From Micromonospora carbonacea (GTDB lineage: Bacteria; Actinomycetota; Actinomycetes; Mycobacteriales; Micromonosporaceae): 64,000 nucleotides of DNA. How positions within the stretch are numbered: position 1 is the stretch's first letter; every line of letters begins with the position of its first letter. The DNA lies in contig NZ_JACHMZ010000001.1 of assembly GCF_014205165.1 (NCBI RefSeq), forward strand, positions 5,934,501 to 5,998,500. The letters run 5' to 3'. Positions 43,996-54,724 of this stretch are shown here, piece by piece. Position numbers and translations under genes: made by a program. The notes below the pieces were generated by a model. The model did not search any database. It was not told the DNA's origin and saw nothing but the letters and a program-made list of their open reading frames with translations.

Positions 43996-44439
43996 ATGGC
44001 ACCCCTGATCGCTCTCGTCGCCGGCTTCGCCGCGGCCCGGCTGGCCGGGCTGCTCGGCGTGGCCGCCCTGGACGGCTGGCACCCCGCGCTGCGGGTCGGG
44101 CTGGCGACCCTGTTCGCGCTCACCGCGTCCGCCCACTTCACCGCCCGCCGGGCGGACCTGGTCGCCATGGTGCCGCCCCGGCTGCCCCGCCCGGAGCTGC
44201 TGGTGACCGTCACCGGCGTCCTGGAACTGGCCGGGGCCGTCGCGCTGCTCGTGCCGGCCACGGCGGGGTGGGCGGCGGCCGGGCTGGGGCTGCTGCTGCT
44301 CGCCATGTTCCCGGCCAACGTCTCGGCCGCCCGGCGCGGGCTGACCCTCGCCGGCCGGCCGGTGACCCCGCTCGTTCCTCGCGCGTTGCTCCAGGTGGCC
44401 TTCCTCACCGCCGCTGCCGCCATTTCGTTTGGGGCCTGA
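43996..44439 (+). CDS. DoxX-family membrane protein
   Basis: 147 residues, four spans. Seen: LRVGLATLFALTASAHFTAR, ELLVTVTGVLELAGAVALLV and LGLLLLAMFPANVSAARRGL, the DoxX-like pattern with the conserved MFPAN. Family members are linked to redox balance or envelope stress in mycobacteria, but no reaction is established. ATG at 43996 has GAGGAGG upstream. Expected to be controlled by the divergent TetR protein. Confidence 0.88.
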   Translation: MAPLIALVAGFAAARLAGLLGVAALDGWHPALRVGLATLFALTASAHFTARRADLVAMVPPRLPRPELLVTVTGVLELAGAVALLVPATAGWAAAGLGLLLLAMFPANVSAARRGLTLAGRPVTPLVPRALLQVAFLTAAAAISFGA

Positions 44440-44451
44440 CTATCAGGGAGC

Positions 44452-44457
44452 TAACAT
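44452..44457 (+). promoter_or_regulatory. -10 box, leaderless MarR-ABC operon
   Basis: TAACAT, 6 nt before ATG 44464; starts 12 nt after the doxX stop. Confidence 0.45.
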
Positions 44458-44463
44458 GAGCGC

Positions 44464-44946
44464 ATGGACCTGATCGGGCTGGGGGACGTGCCGCTGGGCC
44501 GGCTGTTGGTGACCGCCGGCCACGTCGTCGGCCAGCGGTGGAACCGCTACCTCGCCGAGGAGCACGGTCTGACCCAGGCGGGCATGGTCACCCTGCTGAC
44601 CCTGGCCCGCCACGGCGAGCTGCCCCTCCGGGCGGTCGCCGAGGCGGGCTTCATCCGCCCGGCCACCCTCACCGGCATCGTCGACACGCTGGAGCGCGAC
44701 GGCCTGGTCGAGCGGCAGCGCGACGACGCCGACCGGCGCAGCGTGCGGCTCGGCCTCACCCCCGCCGGCCGGGAACGCATCGCCGCGCTCACCACACTCA
44801 TGCAGTCCGGACGACCGCTGACCTCGGTCGACGCCGATCCGGCGAAGGCGGCCGTGATCCGGCAGTTCCTGCTGGAGGTCATCGGCAGTGGAGAGGAACC
44901 AGACATGACGAACCCCGACACGAGACCGGAGACCTCTGCGTGCTGA
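44464..44946 (+). CDS. MarR-family regulator of an ABC exporter operon
   Basis: 160 residues. Winged helix: QRWNRYLAEEHGLTQAGMVT, LPLRAVAEAGFIRPATLTGI, DTLERDGLVERQRDDADRRS, then LTPAGRERIAAL. The stop overlaps the start of the first ABC gene by 7 bases, and that gene overlaps the second, giving a tight three-gene operon. MarR proteins in this setting repress drug exporters and are released by ligand. Inducer unknown. Confidence 0.93.
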   Translation: MDLIGLGDVPLGRLLVTAGHVVGQRWNRYLAEEHGLTQAGMVTLLTLARHGELPLRAVAEAGFIRPATLTGIVDTLERDGLVERQRDDADRRSVRLGLTPAGRERIAALTTLMQSGRPLTSVDADPAKAAVIRQFLLEVIGSGEEPDMTNPDTRPETSAC

Positions 44947-46675
44947 TCCGGCTGCTCCGCGCGTACCTGCGCCCCTATCGCCGGCCGCTGGCGGCGGTGC
45001 TGGCGCTCCAGTTCGTCGGCACCATGGCCTCGCTCTACCTGCCGAGCCTCAATGCCGACATCATCGACCAGGGCGTCACCCGGGGCGACACCGGCTACAT
45101 CATGCGCACCGGCGGCTGGATGCTGCTGGTCAGCCTGGCGCAGATCGCCTGCTCCATCGCCGCGGTCTACCTCGGTGCGCGCACGGCGATGGGCTTCGGC
45201 CGGGACGTCCGCGCCGAGATCTTCGCCCACGTCAACCGGTTCTCCGCCCGCGAGGTGGCCCGCTTCGGCGCGCCCTCGCTGATCACCCGCAACACCAACG
45301 ACGTGCAGCAGGTGCAGATGCTCGTGCTGATGAGCTGCACCGTCCTGGTCGCCGCGCCGATCATGAGCGTCGGCGGGGTGGTGATGGCGCTGCGCGAGGA
45401 CATCGGGCTGTCCTGGCTGCTGCTGGTCAGCGTCCCGGTGCTGGCGCTCGCGCTCGCGCTCGCCCTGATCATCCGGCGGATGGTGCCCGGGTTCCGGCTG
45501 ATGCAGACCCGCATCGACGTGGTCAACCGCGTGCTGCGGGAGCAGATCACCGGCATCCGGGTGGTCCGGGCGTTCGTCCGGGAGCCGTACGAGACGGAGC
45601 GCTTCGACCGCGCGAACGCCGACCTCACGGCGACCGCCCTGCGCACCGGCCGGCTGACGGCCCTGGTCTTCCCCATCGCCTTGCTGGTGCTCAACGTCTC
45701 CAGCATCGCCGTGCTCTGGTTCGGCGCGGCACCCGTCGACGCCGGCCAGGTCCAGGTCGGCGCGCTCACCGCCTTCCTGCAATACCTCATGCAGATCCTG
45801 ATGGCCGTCATGATGGCGGCCCTCATGATGATGATGATCCCCCGCGCCGCGGTCTGCGCCGAGCGGGTCGTCGAGGTGCTGGACACCGAATCGACGGTCG
45901 TCCCCCCGGCCGCGCCGGTGACCGAGGTGCCCAGCCGGGGCTCGCTGGAGCTGCGCGGCGTCCGGTTCCAGTATCCGGGGGCGAGCGCGCCGGTGCTGCA
46001 CGACATCTCGTTCACGGTGACCGCCGGGCGCACCACGGCCGTCATCGGCAGCACGGGGGCCGGCAAGACCACCCTGCTCACGCTGGTCCCCCGGCTGGTC
46101 GACGCCACGGCCGGGGCGGTGCTGGTCGACGGGGTGGACGTGCGCGACCTCGCCCCGGACGAGCTGTGGCGGCGGATCGGGTTGGTGCCGCAGCGGCCGT
46201 ACCTGTTCAGCGGCACGATCGCCAGCAACCTGCGGTACGGCAACCCGGAGGCCACCGACGCCGAGCTCTGGGCCGCCCTGGAGGTCGCCCAGGCGCGCGA
46301 CTTCGTCGCCGAGCTGCCCAAGGGGCTGGACGCCCCGATCGCGCAGGGCGGCACCAACGTCTCCGGCGGGCAGCGGCAGCGCCTCGCGATCGCCCGCGCC
46401 CTGGTGCGCAAGCCGGAGATCTACCTGTTCGACGACTCGTTCTCGGCGCTCGACCTCGGCACCGACGCCCGGCTGCGGGCGGCGCTGCGGCCGGTCACCA
46501 GGGACGCGGCGGTGGTGATCGTGGCCCAGCGGGTCTCCACGATCGTCGACGCCGACCAGATCATCGTGCTTGAGGACGGGGGCATCGTCGGGATGGGCCG
46601 GCACGCCGAACTACTGGAGAACTGCCCGACGTACGCGGAGATCGTCGCGTCCCAGCAGACCGCGGAGGTGCCGGC

Positions 46676-46679
<4 letters not shown>
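44940..46679 (+). CDS. ABC exporter half-transporter 1 (degenerate catalytic site)
   Basis: 579 residues: six-span exporter domain (about 1-310) and an ATPase domain. Walker A is [12 protein letters not shown], the signature [16 protein letters not shown] is canonical, but Walker B reads [12 protein letters not shown] with Asp where the catalytic Glu should be. That is the non-catalytic subunit pattern of heterodimeric exporters (TM287/288, BmrCD, LmrCD types). GTG at 44940 has GGAG 9 nt upstream and overlaps the MarR gene. Confidence 0.93.
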
Positions 46680-48715
<2,036 letters not shown>

Positions 48716-48731
48716 GCGTCGTGACATTGGC

Positions 48732-48762
48732 GGGCCGCCGGCACGGGACCTGCCGGCGGCCC
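48732..48762 (+). terminator. Stem-loop after the ABC exporter operon
   Basis: GGGCCGCCGGCA and TGCCGGCGGCCC, perfect 12-bp arms with a 7-nt loop, 17 nt past the stop. Confidence 0.8.
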
Positions 48763-48985
48763 TGGCGGCCCGGACGTCGGGAACGAGGGCCCGACGTGCG
48801 GGGCCGCGCCCCGACAACGGTACGCCGCTCGTCACGGACGCGCCGACCGCCTCCACCCGTTCGGGGAGGTTACCGGCCCGCCGGCCGTGTCGGCGGTCAC
48901 CCGCGGCCGGGGTGGGCTGCGGTGACGTCGGGCAGGCCGGCAGGCTCGGTGCATCCGATCGGCCGGACCCGGCGAGGTGGGAGTC

Positions 48986-49594
48986 GTGCCTGAGCTGCTG
49001 ACCAACGTCGCCTCGCCGCTCTGGGCCTATCTGGTCCTGCTCGGCCTGCTGGCGGTCGACGCCTTCGTGCCGGTCGTACCCACGCAGGTCTTGATGATCA
49101 CCGGCGGCGCGCTCACCGTGTACGGCGGGCTGAGCCTGCCGGTGACCATCGGCGTCGGCGCCCTCGGCGTCTTCGTCGGCGACCTCGCCTGCTACCTGCT
49201 GGGCCGGCGCGCGCCGGACCGCCGGCCGGCGACGACCACCGCGCCCGGCCGGGCCCGCCGGATCGCCGGCCGGGTGACCCGGGGGCTGCGCCAACCGGGG
49301 CCGCTGGTGATCCTGCTCTGCCGCTTCGTGCCCGGCGGCCGGATGGCCGCCTGCTTCGCCGCCGGCCGCAGCCGGTACCCCTACCGGCTGTTCATCACGT
49401 ACGAGGCGCTGGCTGCGGCCGGCTGGGCCACCTACGGGACGCTGATCGGGCACCTCGGCGGCACGGCGCTGACCGAGTCGGCGTGGCAGCTGCTGGTGAT
49501 CGCCGGGGCGGCGGCGGCCGGCTTCGCGGCGGCCGGCTGGGCGATGACCGCCTTCGGCACCCGCCGCGCCCGCCCCGAACCCCCGACCGACTGA
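48986..49594 (+). CDS. DedA-family membrane protein
   Basis: 202 residues. Seen: the DedA core pattern VDAFVPVVPTQVLMITGGAL, GVFVGDLACYLLGRR and RFVPGGRMAACFAAGRSRYP (the conserved RF-x-PGxR motif), with about five spans. Family members flip undecaprenyl phosphate or other lipids; the exact substrate is unknown here. GTG at 48986 has GAGGTGGGAG directly upstream and is preferred over the GTG nine bases earlier. Confidence 0.88.
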   Translation: MPELLTNVASPLWAYLVLLGLLAVDAFVPVVPTQVLMITGGALTVYGGLSLPVTIGVGALGVFVGDLACYLLGRRAPDRRPATTTAPGRARRIAGRVTRGLRQPGPLVILLCRFVPGGRMAACFAAGRSRYPYRLFITYEALAAAGWATYGTLIGHLGGTALTESAWQLLVIAGAAAAGFAAAGWAMTAFGTRRARPEPPTD

Positions 49595-49626
49595 CCTGGC
49601 GCGGGGTGCCGGGAGAGCCGGCTCGG

Positions 49627-51030
49627 CTACTCCAGCTCGTGGAGCATGAGCTGACGGGCCGCCTCGGTGATCGAGCCCGACAGGCTCGGATAGATGGTGA
49701 TGGTCTGGGCCAGCTCGTTGACCGTGAGGTTGTTCTCCACCGCCATCGTGATCGGCAGGATCAGCTCGCTGGCCTTCGGGGCCACCACCACGCCGCCGAT
49801 CACCTGGCCGCTGGCCGGGCGGCAGAACAGCTTCACGAAGCCGTCGGCGAGGTCGTCCATCTTCGCCCGCGCGTTGCCCGACAGCGGCAGCATCACCTGA
49901 CGGGCCGGGGTCCGGCCCGCGTCCACCTCGTCCTGGGAGACGCCGACGGTGGCCAGCTCCGGGTCGGTGAAGACGTTCGCGGCGACCGTACGCAGCCGCA
50001 GCGGCCGGACCGCCTCGCCGAGCGCGTGCCACATCGCGATCCGGCCCTGCATCGCGGCGACGCTGGCCAGCGGCAGCACGCCCGTGCAGTCGCCGGCCGC
50101 GTAGACGCCGGGGACGTTGGTGCGCGACACCCGGTCGACGGTGACGTAGCCGCCCCGGGCCAGCTCCACGCCGTATTCCGCGAGGCCGAGGCCCGCGGTG
50201 TTGGGGATCGAGCCGACCGCGATGAGCGCGTGCGAGCCCTGCACCAGCCGGCCATCGGCCAGCTCCACCTCCACCCCGTCGGCGGTACGCCGCACGCCCT
50301 CGGCGCGGGAGTTGTTGAGGATCGTCATGCCCCGGGACCGGAACACCCGCTCGATCGCCATGGCGGCGTCGGCGTCCTCGTGCGGCATCACCCGGTCCCG
50401 GCTGGAGACGAGGGTGACCGGGACCCCCATCGCCAGGTACGCGCTGGCGAACTCGGCGCCGGTGACGCCGGAGCCGACCACGATCAGGTGCTCGGGCAGC
50501 TCGGGCAGGTCGTACACCTGCCGCCAGGTCAGGATGCGCTCGCCGTCGGGCACGGCCGTGGGAAGCTGGCGCGGGGTGGCGCCGGTGGCGACCAGCACGG
50601 TCGACGCGTCGATCGAGTGCTTCCCGGAGCCGTCGGCCGGGGTGACGACGACGCGGTGGGTGTGGCCCAGCATGTCCTCGCCGAGCCGGGCCGTGCCGGC
50701 GACGAAGGTGACGCCGGCCTTGACCAGCTTCGCGTGGATGTCGGCGGACTGGGCCAGGGCGAGCCGCTTGACCCGCTCGTGCACGGTCCGCGCGTCGACG
50801 GTGACCGCCTCCAGCCCGTCGGAGTGCACCCCGAACTCCTCGGTGTCCCGGTATCCGGTGACCACCTCGGAGCTGGCGATGAACGTCTTCGACGGTACGC
50901 AGTCGGACAGCACGCACGCGCCGCCGGCCCCCTCGGCCTCCACCACGGTGACATCGGCGTCCAACTGGGCGGCGACCAGGGCCGCCTCGTACCCGGCCGG
51001 CCCACCGCCGATGATCACGATCTGGCTCAC
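49627..51030 (-). CDS. lpdA: NAD(P)H-quinone dehydrogenase, flavoprotein disulfide reductase family
   Basis: 467 residues. Seen: FAD motif IVIIGGGPAGYEAALVAAQL, GGACVLSDCVPSKTFIAS (a widely spaced Cys pair, C-V-L-S-D-C, in place of the CxxxxC of lipoamide dehydrogenase), the NAD(P) motif LIVVGSGVTGAEFASAYLAM, and VYAAGDCTGVLPLASVAAMQ. The C-terminal dimer domain lacks the His-Glu lipoamide dyad. This matches the LpdA/Rv3303c type that reduces quinones. GTG at 51030. Divergent from the cyclotransferase gene, as in M. tuberculosis. Confidence 0.93.
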   Translation of the reverse strand: MSQIVIIGGGPAGYEAALVAAQLDADVTVVEAEGAGGACVLSDCVPSKTFIASSEVVTGYRDTEEFGVHSDGLEAVTVDARTVHERVKRLALAQSADIHAKLVKAGVTFVAGTARLGEDMLGHTHRVVVTPADGSGKHSIDASTVLVATGATPRQLPTAVPDGERILTWRQVYDLPELPEHLIVVGSGVTGAEFASAYLAMGVPVTLVSSRDRVMPHEDADAAMAIERVFRSRGMTILNNSRAEGVRRTADGVEVELADGRLVQGSHALIAVGSIPNTAGLGLAEYGVELARGGYVTVDRVSRTNVPGVYAAGDCTGVLPLASVAAMQGRIAMWHALGEAVRPLRLRTVAANVFTDPELATVGVSQDEVDAGRTPARQVMLPLSGNARAKMDDLADGFVKLFCRPASGQVIGGVVVAPKASELILPITMAVENNLTVNELAQTITIYPSLSGSITEAARQLMLHELE

Positions 51031-51123
51031 AGCTGTCGCCCCTCGTCCATGCTCACAGTGACTTTCTTCTCCCCGACACGTCCGACACGCACCGTCGTAT
51101 TCTCCCCCACCCGTCCGCCGGGC

Positions 51124-51129
51124 TATCGT
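51124..51129 (+). promoter_or_regulatory. -10 box, leaderless cyclotransferase
   Basis: TATCGT, 7 nt before GTG 51137; no ribosome binding site. Confidence 0.5.
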
Positions 51130-51136
51130 CATCGCC

Positions 51137-51592
51137 GTGCGTCATTACGCCGCCTACGGCTCAAACCTGGATCCCGCCCGGATGCGCGCCTACTGCCCGC
51201 ACTCCCCGATGGTCGGCGTCGGCTGGCTGGAGGGCTGGCGGCTCACCTTCGCCGGCGAGGGTGTGATCGGCTGGGAGGGCGCGGTCAGCACCGTCGTCGA
51301 GTCCCCCGGCGACCGGGTGTTCGTGGCGCTCTACGACATCCACCCCTACGACGCCGCCCAGCTCGACGAGATCGAGGGGGTGACCTCCGGGACGTACCGG
51401 AAGCTGCACGTCCGGGTCTCCACCCTCGACGGGGACGTGACCGCCTGGGTCTACGTCTTCGACGGCTACGAGGGCGGCCTGCCGACGGCCTGGTACCTGT
51501 CGGAGATCGCCAACGCCGCCGAGAAGGCGGGCGCGCCCGACGACTACGTCAGCGAGCTGCGGTCCCGCCCCACCGGCACCGCGTCGGCATAG
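51137..51592 (+). CDS. Gamma-glutamylcyclotransferase-like (AIG2/GGCT fold)
   Basis: 151 residues. The N-terminal YAAYGSNLDPARMRAYCPHS is the classic YGSNL substrate loop; ALYDIHPYDAAQLDEIEGVT carries the likely catalytic Glu (DEIEG); VYVFDGYEGGLPTAWYLSEI follows. Family enzymes release 5-oxoproline from gamma-glutamyl compounds; actinobacterial substrate unproven. Position next to lpdA equals Rv3304. Confidence 0.9.
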   Translation: MRHYAAYGSNLDPARMRAYCPHSPMVGVGWLEGWRLTFAGEGVIGWEGAVSTVVESPGDRVFVALYDIHPYDAAQLDEIEGVTSGTYRKLHVRVSTLDGDVTAWVYVFDGYEGGLPTAWYLSEIANAAEKAGAPDDYVSELRSRPTGTASA

Positions 51593-51630
51593 CGCGTCTC
51601 CCACGCCTCCAAGTCTGCTCTGTCCCGGAT

Positions 51631-51649
51631 CGGGCCGCACGGCGGCCCG
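51631..51649. terminator. Stem-loop after the cyclotransferase gene
   Basis: CGGGCCGC-ACG-GCGGCCCG, perfect 8-bp arms, 38 nt past the stop and between convergent genes. Confidence 0.6.
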
Positions 51650-51751
51650 GCACCGGGTCGCCTGGCCCACACCGCCGGGCCGCCCGTCACCCGGCGGCGG
51701 CGGGCCCGTCACACAGCGGCGGGGTTCCTGCCCGGGGGCGGCCGGTTCCCG

Positions 51752-52714
51752 TCACGCGGCGGCGGCGGGGACAGTGCGCTCGTACATGTCGGCCCAGTGC
51801 TGCTCACGCAGCCCCACGGAGTGGTAGAGCGTCGCCGGGGAGGTCGGGTTGGCCAGGTCCACGCCGAGGCCGGCGCGCCGCCGCCCCTTGGCCGCGTAGA
51901 CCGCGAAGGCCCGCCGCAGCAGCGCGGCCCCCACGCCGCGCCGCCGGTGCGCCGGCAGCACCGACAGGGTGCGCACCCAGCCCATGTCCTGCGCCAACGC
52001 CTGGTCGGACGACTGCAACGCGCCGGCCGGCTCACCGTCGACCTCGGCGACGAACCACTCGTCCCAGGTCCTGGCGTACGCGGGCAGGTGCTCGCGCCAC
52101 TGGTCGTACCCGACCGGCTCGTAGTCCAGGGTGTCCCGGAACGCCGTGTCGAAGATCCGGTGGAACAGCCGCAGGTCCGCCTCGTCGTCGGCGCGCAGCG
52201 GACGGACCGTCACCCCCGGCGGCAGCGGCGGCTCGGCGGGCAGGTCGGCCAGCTCCCGGCTCATCCGCAGATACCGCTTCACCAGGGTGAACCCGGCCCC
52301 GGCCAGCTCGGCCGCCCACCGGGTCTCCGGCCGGTACGCCGAGACGCGGACGGTCAGCGCGGGCAGGCCCCGCTCGGCGGCCCGCTCGGCGACCCGGTCC
52401 AGCATCCGGGCGAGCAGCGGGGCGCGGACCGCCGCGCCGTGCTCCGGGTCGACGAGGACGTCGACGAACTCCCGGCCGACCCCGGTCGGGTTGTCCACCA
52501 GGGACCAGGCGACGAGCCGCCCCTGCGGGTCGCTGACCAGCCAGGAGTCGCGCGCCGGGTCGAAGTGGGGTGCCGTCAGCGCGGCCTCGACGTCCTCGGC
52601 GTCGAAGTCCGGGTGGCCGATCGAGAAGGTGTCGGCGGCGTGCACGACCGCGAGGATCGCGGGTACGTCGTCGAGGGTGGGGCGGCGTGCCGCCCAGCCG
52701 GCGGGAAGGGTCAC
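51752..52714 (-). CDS. Tandem GNAT acetyltransferase
   Basis: 320 residues with two GNAT domains. The first (about 1-150) starts ARRPTLDDVPAILAVVHAAD. The second (about 165-315) has VRPLRADDEADLRLFHRIFD and an intact acetyl-CoA loop LSVLPAHRRRGVGAALLRRA (RRRGVG), followed by LANPTSPATLYHSVGL. The first domain has no clear Q/RxxGxG/A loop and may be structural. Acceptor substrate unknown; mycothiol synthase has the same two-domain plan but different motifs. GTG at 52714 is preceded by a GC-rich region without clear ribosome binding site. Confidence 0.85.
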   Translation of the reverse strand: MTLPAGWAARRPTLDDVPAILAVVHAADTFSIGHPDFDAEDVEAALTAPHFDPARDSWLVSDPQGRLVAWSLVDNPTGVGREFVDVLVDPEHGAAVRAPLLARMLDRVAERAAERGLPALTVRVSAYRPETRWAAELAGAGFTLVKRYLRMSRELADLPAEPPLPPGVTVRPLRADDEADLRLFHRIFDTAFRDTLDYEPVGYDQWREHLPAYARTWDEWFVAEVDGEPAGALQSSDQALAQDMGWVRTLSVLPAHRRRGVGAALLRRAFAVYAAKGRRRAGLGVDLANPTSPATLYHSVGLREQHWADMYERTVPAAAA

Positions 52715-52846
52715 GGGGCGATCCTGGCAGCCACCCCGGGGCCCACGCCCCCCATTTTCTCTCCCCCGGCTCCCCCTGACGCGTCGACGCCGGGCCTCGC
52801 CCGCCGCGCCTCATCCCGCCGCATCCGCCGCGCCGCGCTCGGCGTG

Positions 52847-52897
52847 GTGAGAAGGGGACCGTTCTCTACCTCAGGCGTTAGGAAGGGGCCCTTCCTT
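52847..52897 (-). repeat. Dispersed 3'-end hairpin element, copy G (inside a gene end)
   Basis: Minus strand: AAGGAAGGGGCCCCTTCC, core TAACGCCTGAGG, arm 2 CCCCTTCTCAC (subtype I). Unlike the other copies it overlaps a coding end: the last residues QGRAPS and the stop TAA of the 52878-53627 gene lie within it. Confidence 0.85.
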
Positions 52898-53627
52898 GCA
52901 CCTGGGTGTGTACGGCGGTCAGCAGGTCGAGCAGTTCGACGCCCTCGGCCGGGGTGAGGGCCCGGAAGCCGACCGACATCAGGCGGTCGGTCACCGCGTC
53001 GGCCCACAGCCGGCGGCGCACCAGGGACCCGACCGGGGGATACGGCGGCGGCCAGCCGCAGGCGAGCGCGGCGGACTCCCCCTCCGGGCCGGTCAGCATC
53101 GCCTCCAGCGGCGTCAGCCCGGCGGCCCGCGACGCCAGCAGGCACGCCCCGACGACGTGTTCCCGGAGCAGCAGCAGCCCGACGGCGGCGCGGGCGGCGG
53201 GTGAGTCGGCCGGCGGCGGCATGGCCCGCCAGGCGGCGAAGAGCGGCATCGCGCTGGCATCGGCCGCGTCGACCACCCGGTGCAGCAGCGTCGCCAGCCG
53301 GGTCGCCCCGGTCACGGCGGTCAGGTGCTCGGTGCCCCACCGGCAGCACTCGGCCAGGTATGCCGCCGCCACCTCCGGCGGGCGGAGCACCCGGACGGCG
53401 GCGTCCCACCCGTCGGCGACGGCGTCGGGGGCGACGAAGCCGAGGGCGGCGGTCACCGTGGCGGCCCGGACGTCGCCCAGCGCCCCGGCCCGACCGGCGA
53501 CGTGGAAGGCCCACCCGGGGATGCCGAGCCGGCCGGCCCGGCGCAGGGTGGCCGGGCAGCGGGTGAACGCCGCCCCGAGCCCCAGCACCAACGGCTTGCT
53601 CGCGGCGGCGACCTGCTCCGGCGTCAT
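52878..53627 (-). CDS. SCO6745-like protein of unknown function
   Basis: 249 residues, a helical single-domain protein similar to the SCO6745 family common in actinobacteria (pattern WAFHVAGRAGALGDVRAATV, TAALGFVAPDAVADGWDAAV, GFRALTPAEGVELLDLL). No membrane span and no catalytic motif known. The final residues VQGRAPS are encoded by repeat element G, so the native end was probably replaced. ATG at 53627 lies 5 bp after the coiled-coil gene's stop on the same strand; the frame is open much further upstream but that part overlaps real genes. Confidence 0.75.
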   Translation of the reverse strand: MTPEQVAAASKPLVLGLGAAFTRCPATLRRAGRLGIPGWAFHVAGRAGALGDVRAATVTAALGFVAPDAVADGWDAAVRVLRPPEVAAAYLAECCRWGTEHLTAVTGATRLATLLHRVVDAADASAMPLFAAWRAMPPPADSPAARAAVGLLLLREHVVGACLLASRAAGLTPLEAMLTGPEGESAALACGWPPPYPPVGSLVRRRLWADAVTDRLMSVGFRALTPAEGVELLDLLTAVHTQVQGRAPS

Positions 53628-53632
53628 CGGGT

Positions 53633-54721
53633 TCAGTCTGCCCCGCCGGGGCCCTCCGCCGCAGCCCCGTCCTCGGCGTCCACCGCCTCGATCGCGCCCT
53701 CGACCTCGCCGGTGCGGCGGCGGGCGGCGGTGACGGCCCGCTCCGCCGCCCGGCGGGCCAGCTTCCGGCGGCTCAGTTCCTGTTCGGCCCGGGCGCGCCG
53801 CCGTTCCAGCTCGGCCAGCGCGCGTTCGATGCCGGCCAGTTCCTCGCCGCCGTCGTGCTCGGCCTCCGCCGCGCCGGCCAGCTCCGCCTCGGCCCGCTCC
53901 TGATCGGCACGTGCCCGCGTCAGTTCCCGCTCCAGCGCCCGGCGCTGCCGGGCCCGCTCGGCCCGCTCGGCCTCCCGGGTGGCACGGGCGGCGTCCCGCC
54001 CGGCACGGCCGGCCTTCCGAGCGGCACGCCCGGCGTGGTCGTCCTCGCGGGCGGCGTGGTCCGCCTCGCGGGCGGCCTGGTCGGCGTGATCGGCGCGGCC
54101 GGCCTTCCGGTCGGCCTGATCGGCGCGGCCGGTGCGCTCGGCACGACCCGTCCTCCGGTCGGCGGCGCGCCGCCCGGGGCCGGCGGTCGGGCCGGCGGGT
54201 GGCGGCTCCTCTCCGCCGGTGACCAGGCGGAGCTGGGGGCGGGGCACCTCGCCGAAGCCGGCGTAGCTGGCGGCCCGCAGCAGCCGGCCGGAACGCACCT
54301 GCCCGGCCACCTCCGCGTCGGAGAGCGCGGCGTTCAGGGTCGCCTCCACCTCGCCCAGCGGCAGCTTCCCGGCCGGCTGGCCGGCGTCGGCGGCCAGCCG
54401 GCGGGCCTCGGCGACCAGCGCGGCGACCGCCGCCCGCCGCTGGCCGGAGAGCTCCCGCAGCCGGGGGCCGCGCAGGTCGCGCTGGGCGGCGCGCAGCGCC
54501 TCGGCGAGCTGGGTCAGGTCGGCCACCAGCTCGGGGCGGCGCAGGGCGAGCAGGTTGACCAGCCAGGCGGCCACGGTGGGCCGGCGCAGCCGGGCGATCT
54601 CGCGGGCCGTGGCCGGGTCGCCGGCGCGCCGGGCCTCGGCGACGGCGGCGTCGCGGGTGGCGACGAACGCCTCCGGCGGCTCGGTGTAGAGCCGCCGGAG
54701 GAGATCCTGCGGGAGCGGCAT
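53633..54721 (-). CDS. Coiled-coil protein of unknown function with RAD-rich repeats
   Basis: 362 residues. The first 170 form a helical domain (EIARLRRPTVAAWLVNLLAL, EATLNAALSDAEVAGQVRSG, RAASYAGFGEVP). Then a Pro-rich hinge and a roughly 170-residue highly charged helix full of Arg/Ala/Asp/Glu/His (RTGRADQADRKAGRADHAD), a long coiled coil. No span or signal. This N-terminal domain recurs in actinobacterial proteins of unknown role. ATG at 54721; the gene starts 3 bp after the MBL gene's stop, so the three genes 52878-55354 form one operon. Confidence 0.8.
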   Translation of the reverse strand: MPLPQDLLRRLYTEPPEAFVATRDAAVAEARRAGDPATAREIARLRRPTVAAWLVNLLALRRPELVADLTQLAEALRAAQRDLRGPRLRELSGQRRAAVAALVAEARRLAADAGQPAGKLPLGEVEATLNAALSDAEVAGQVRSGRLLRAASYAGFGEVPRPQLRLVTGGEEPPPAGPTAGPGRRAADRRTGRAERTGRADQADRKAGRADHADQAAREADHAAREDDHAGRAARKAGRAGRDAARATREAERAERARQRRALERELTRARADQERAEAELAGAAEAEHDGGEELAGIERALAELERRRARAEQELSRRKLARRAAERAVTAARRRTGEVEGAIEAVDAEDGAAAEGPGGAD

Positions 54722-54724
54722 CGC

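Noticed and set aside
51752..52714. Mycothiol synthase MshD
   Set aside because: Two GNAT domains fit, but the sequence lacks the motifs I associate with MshD; it is left as a general acetyltransferase.
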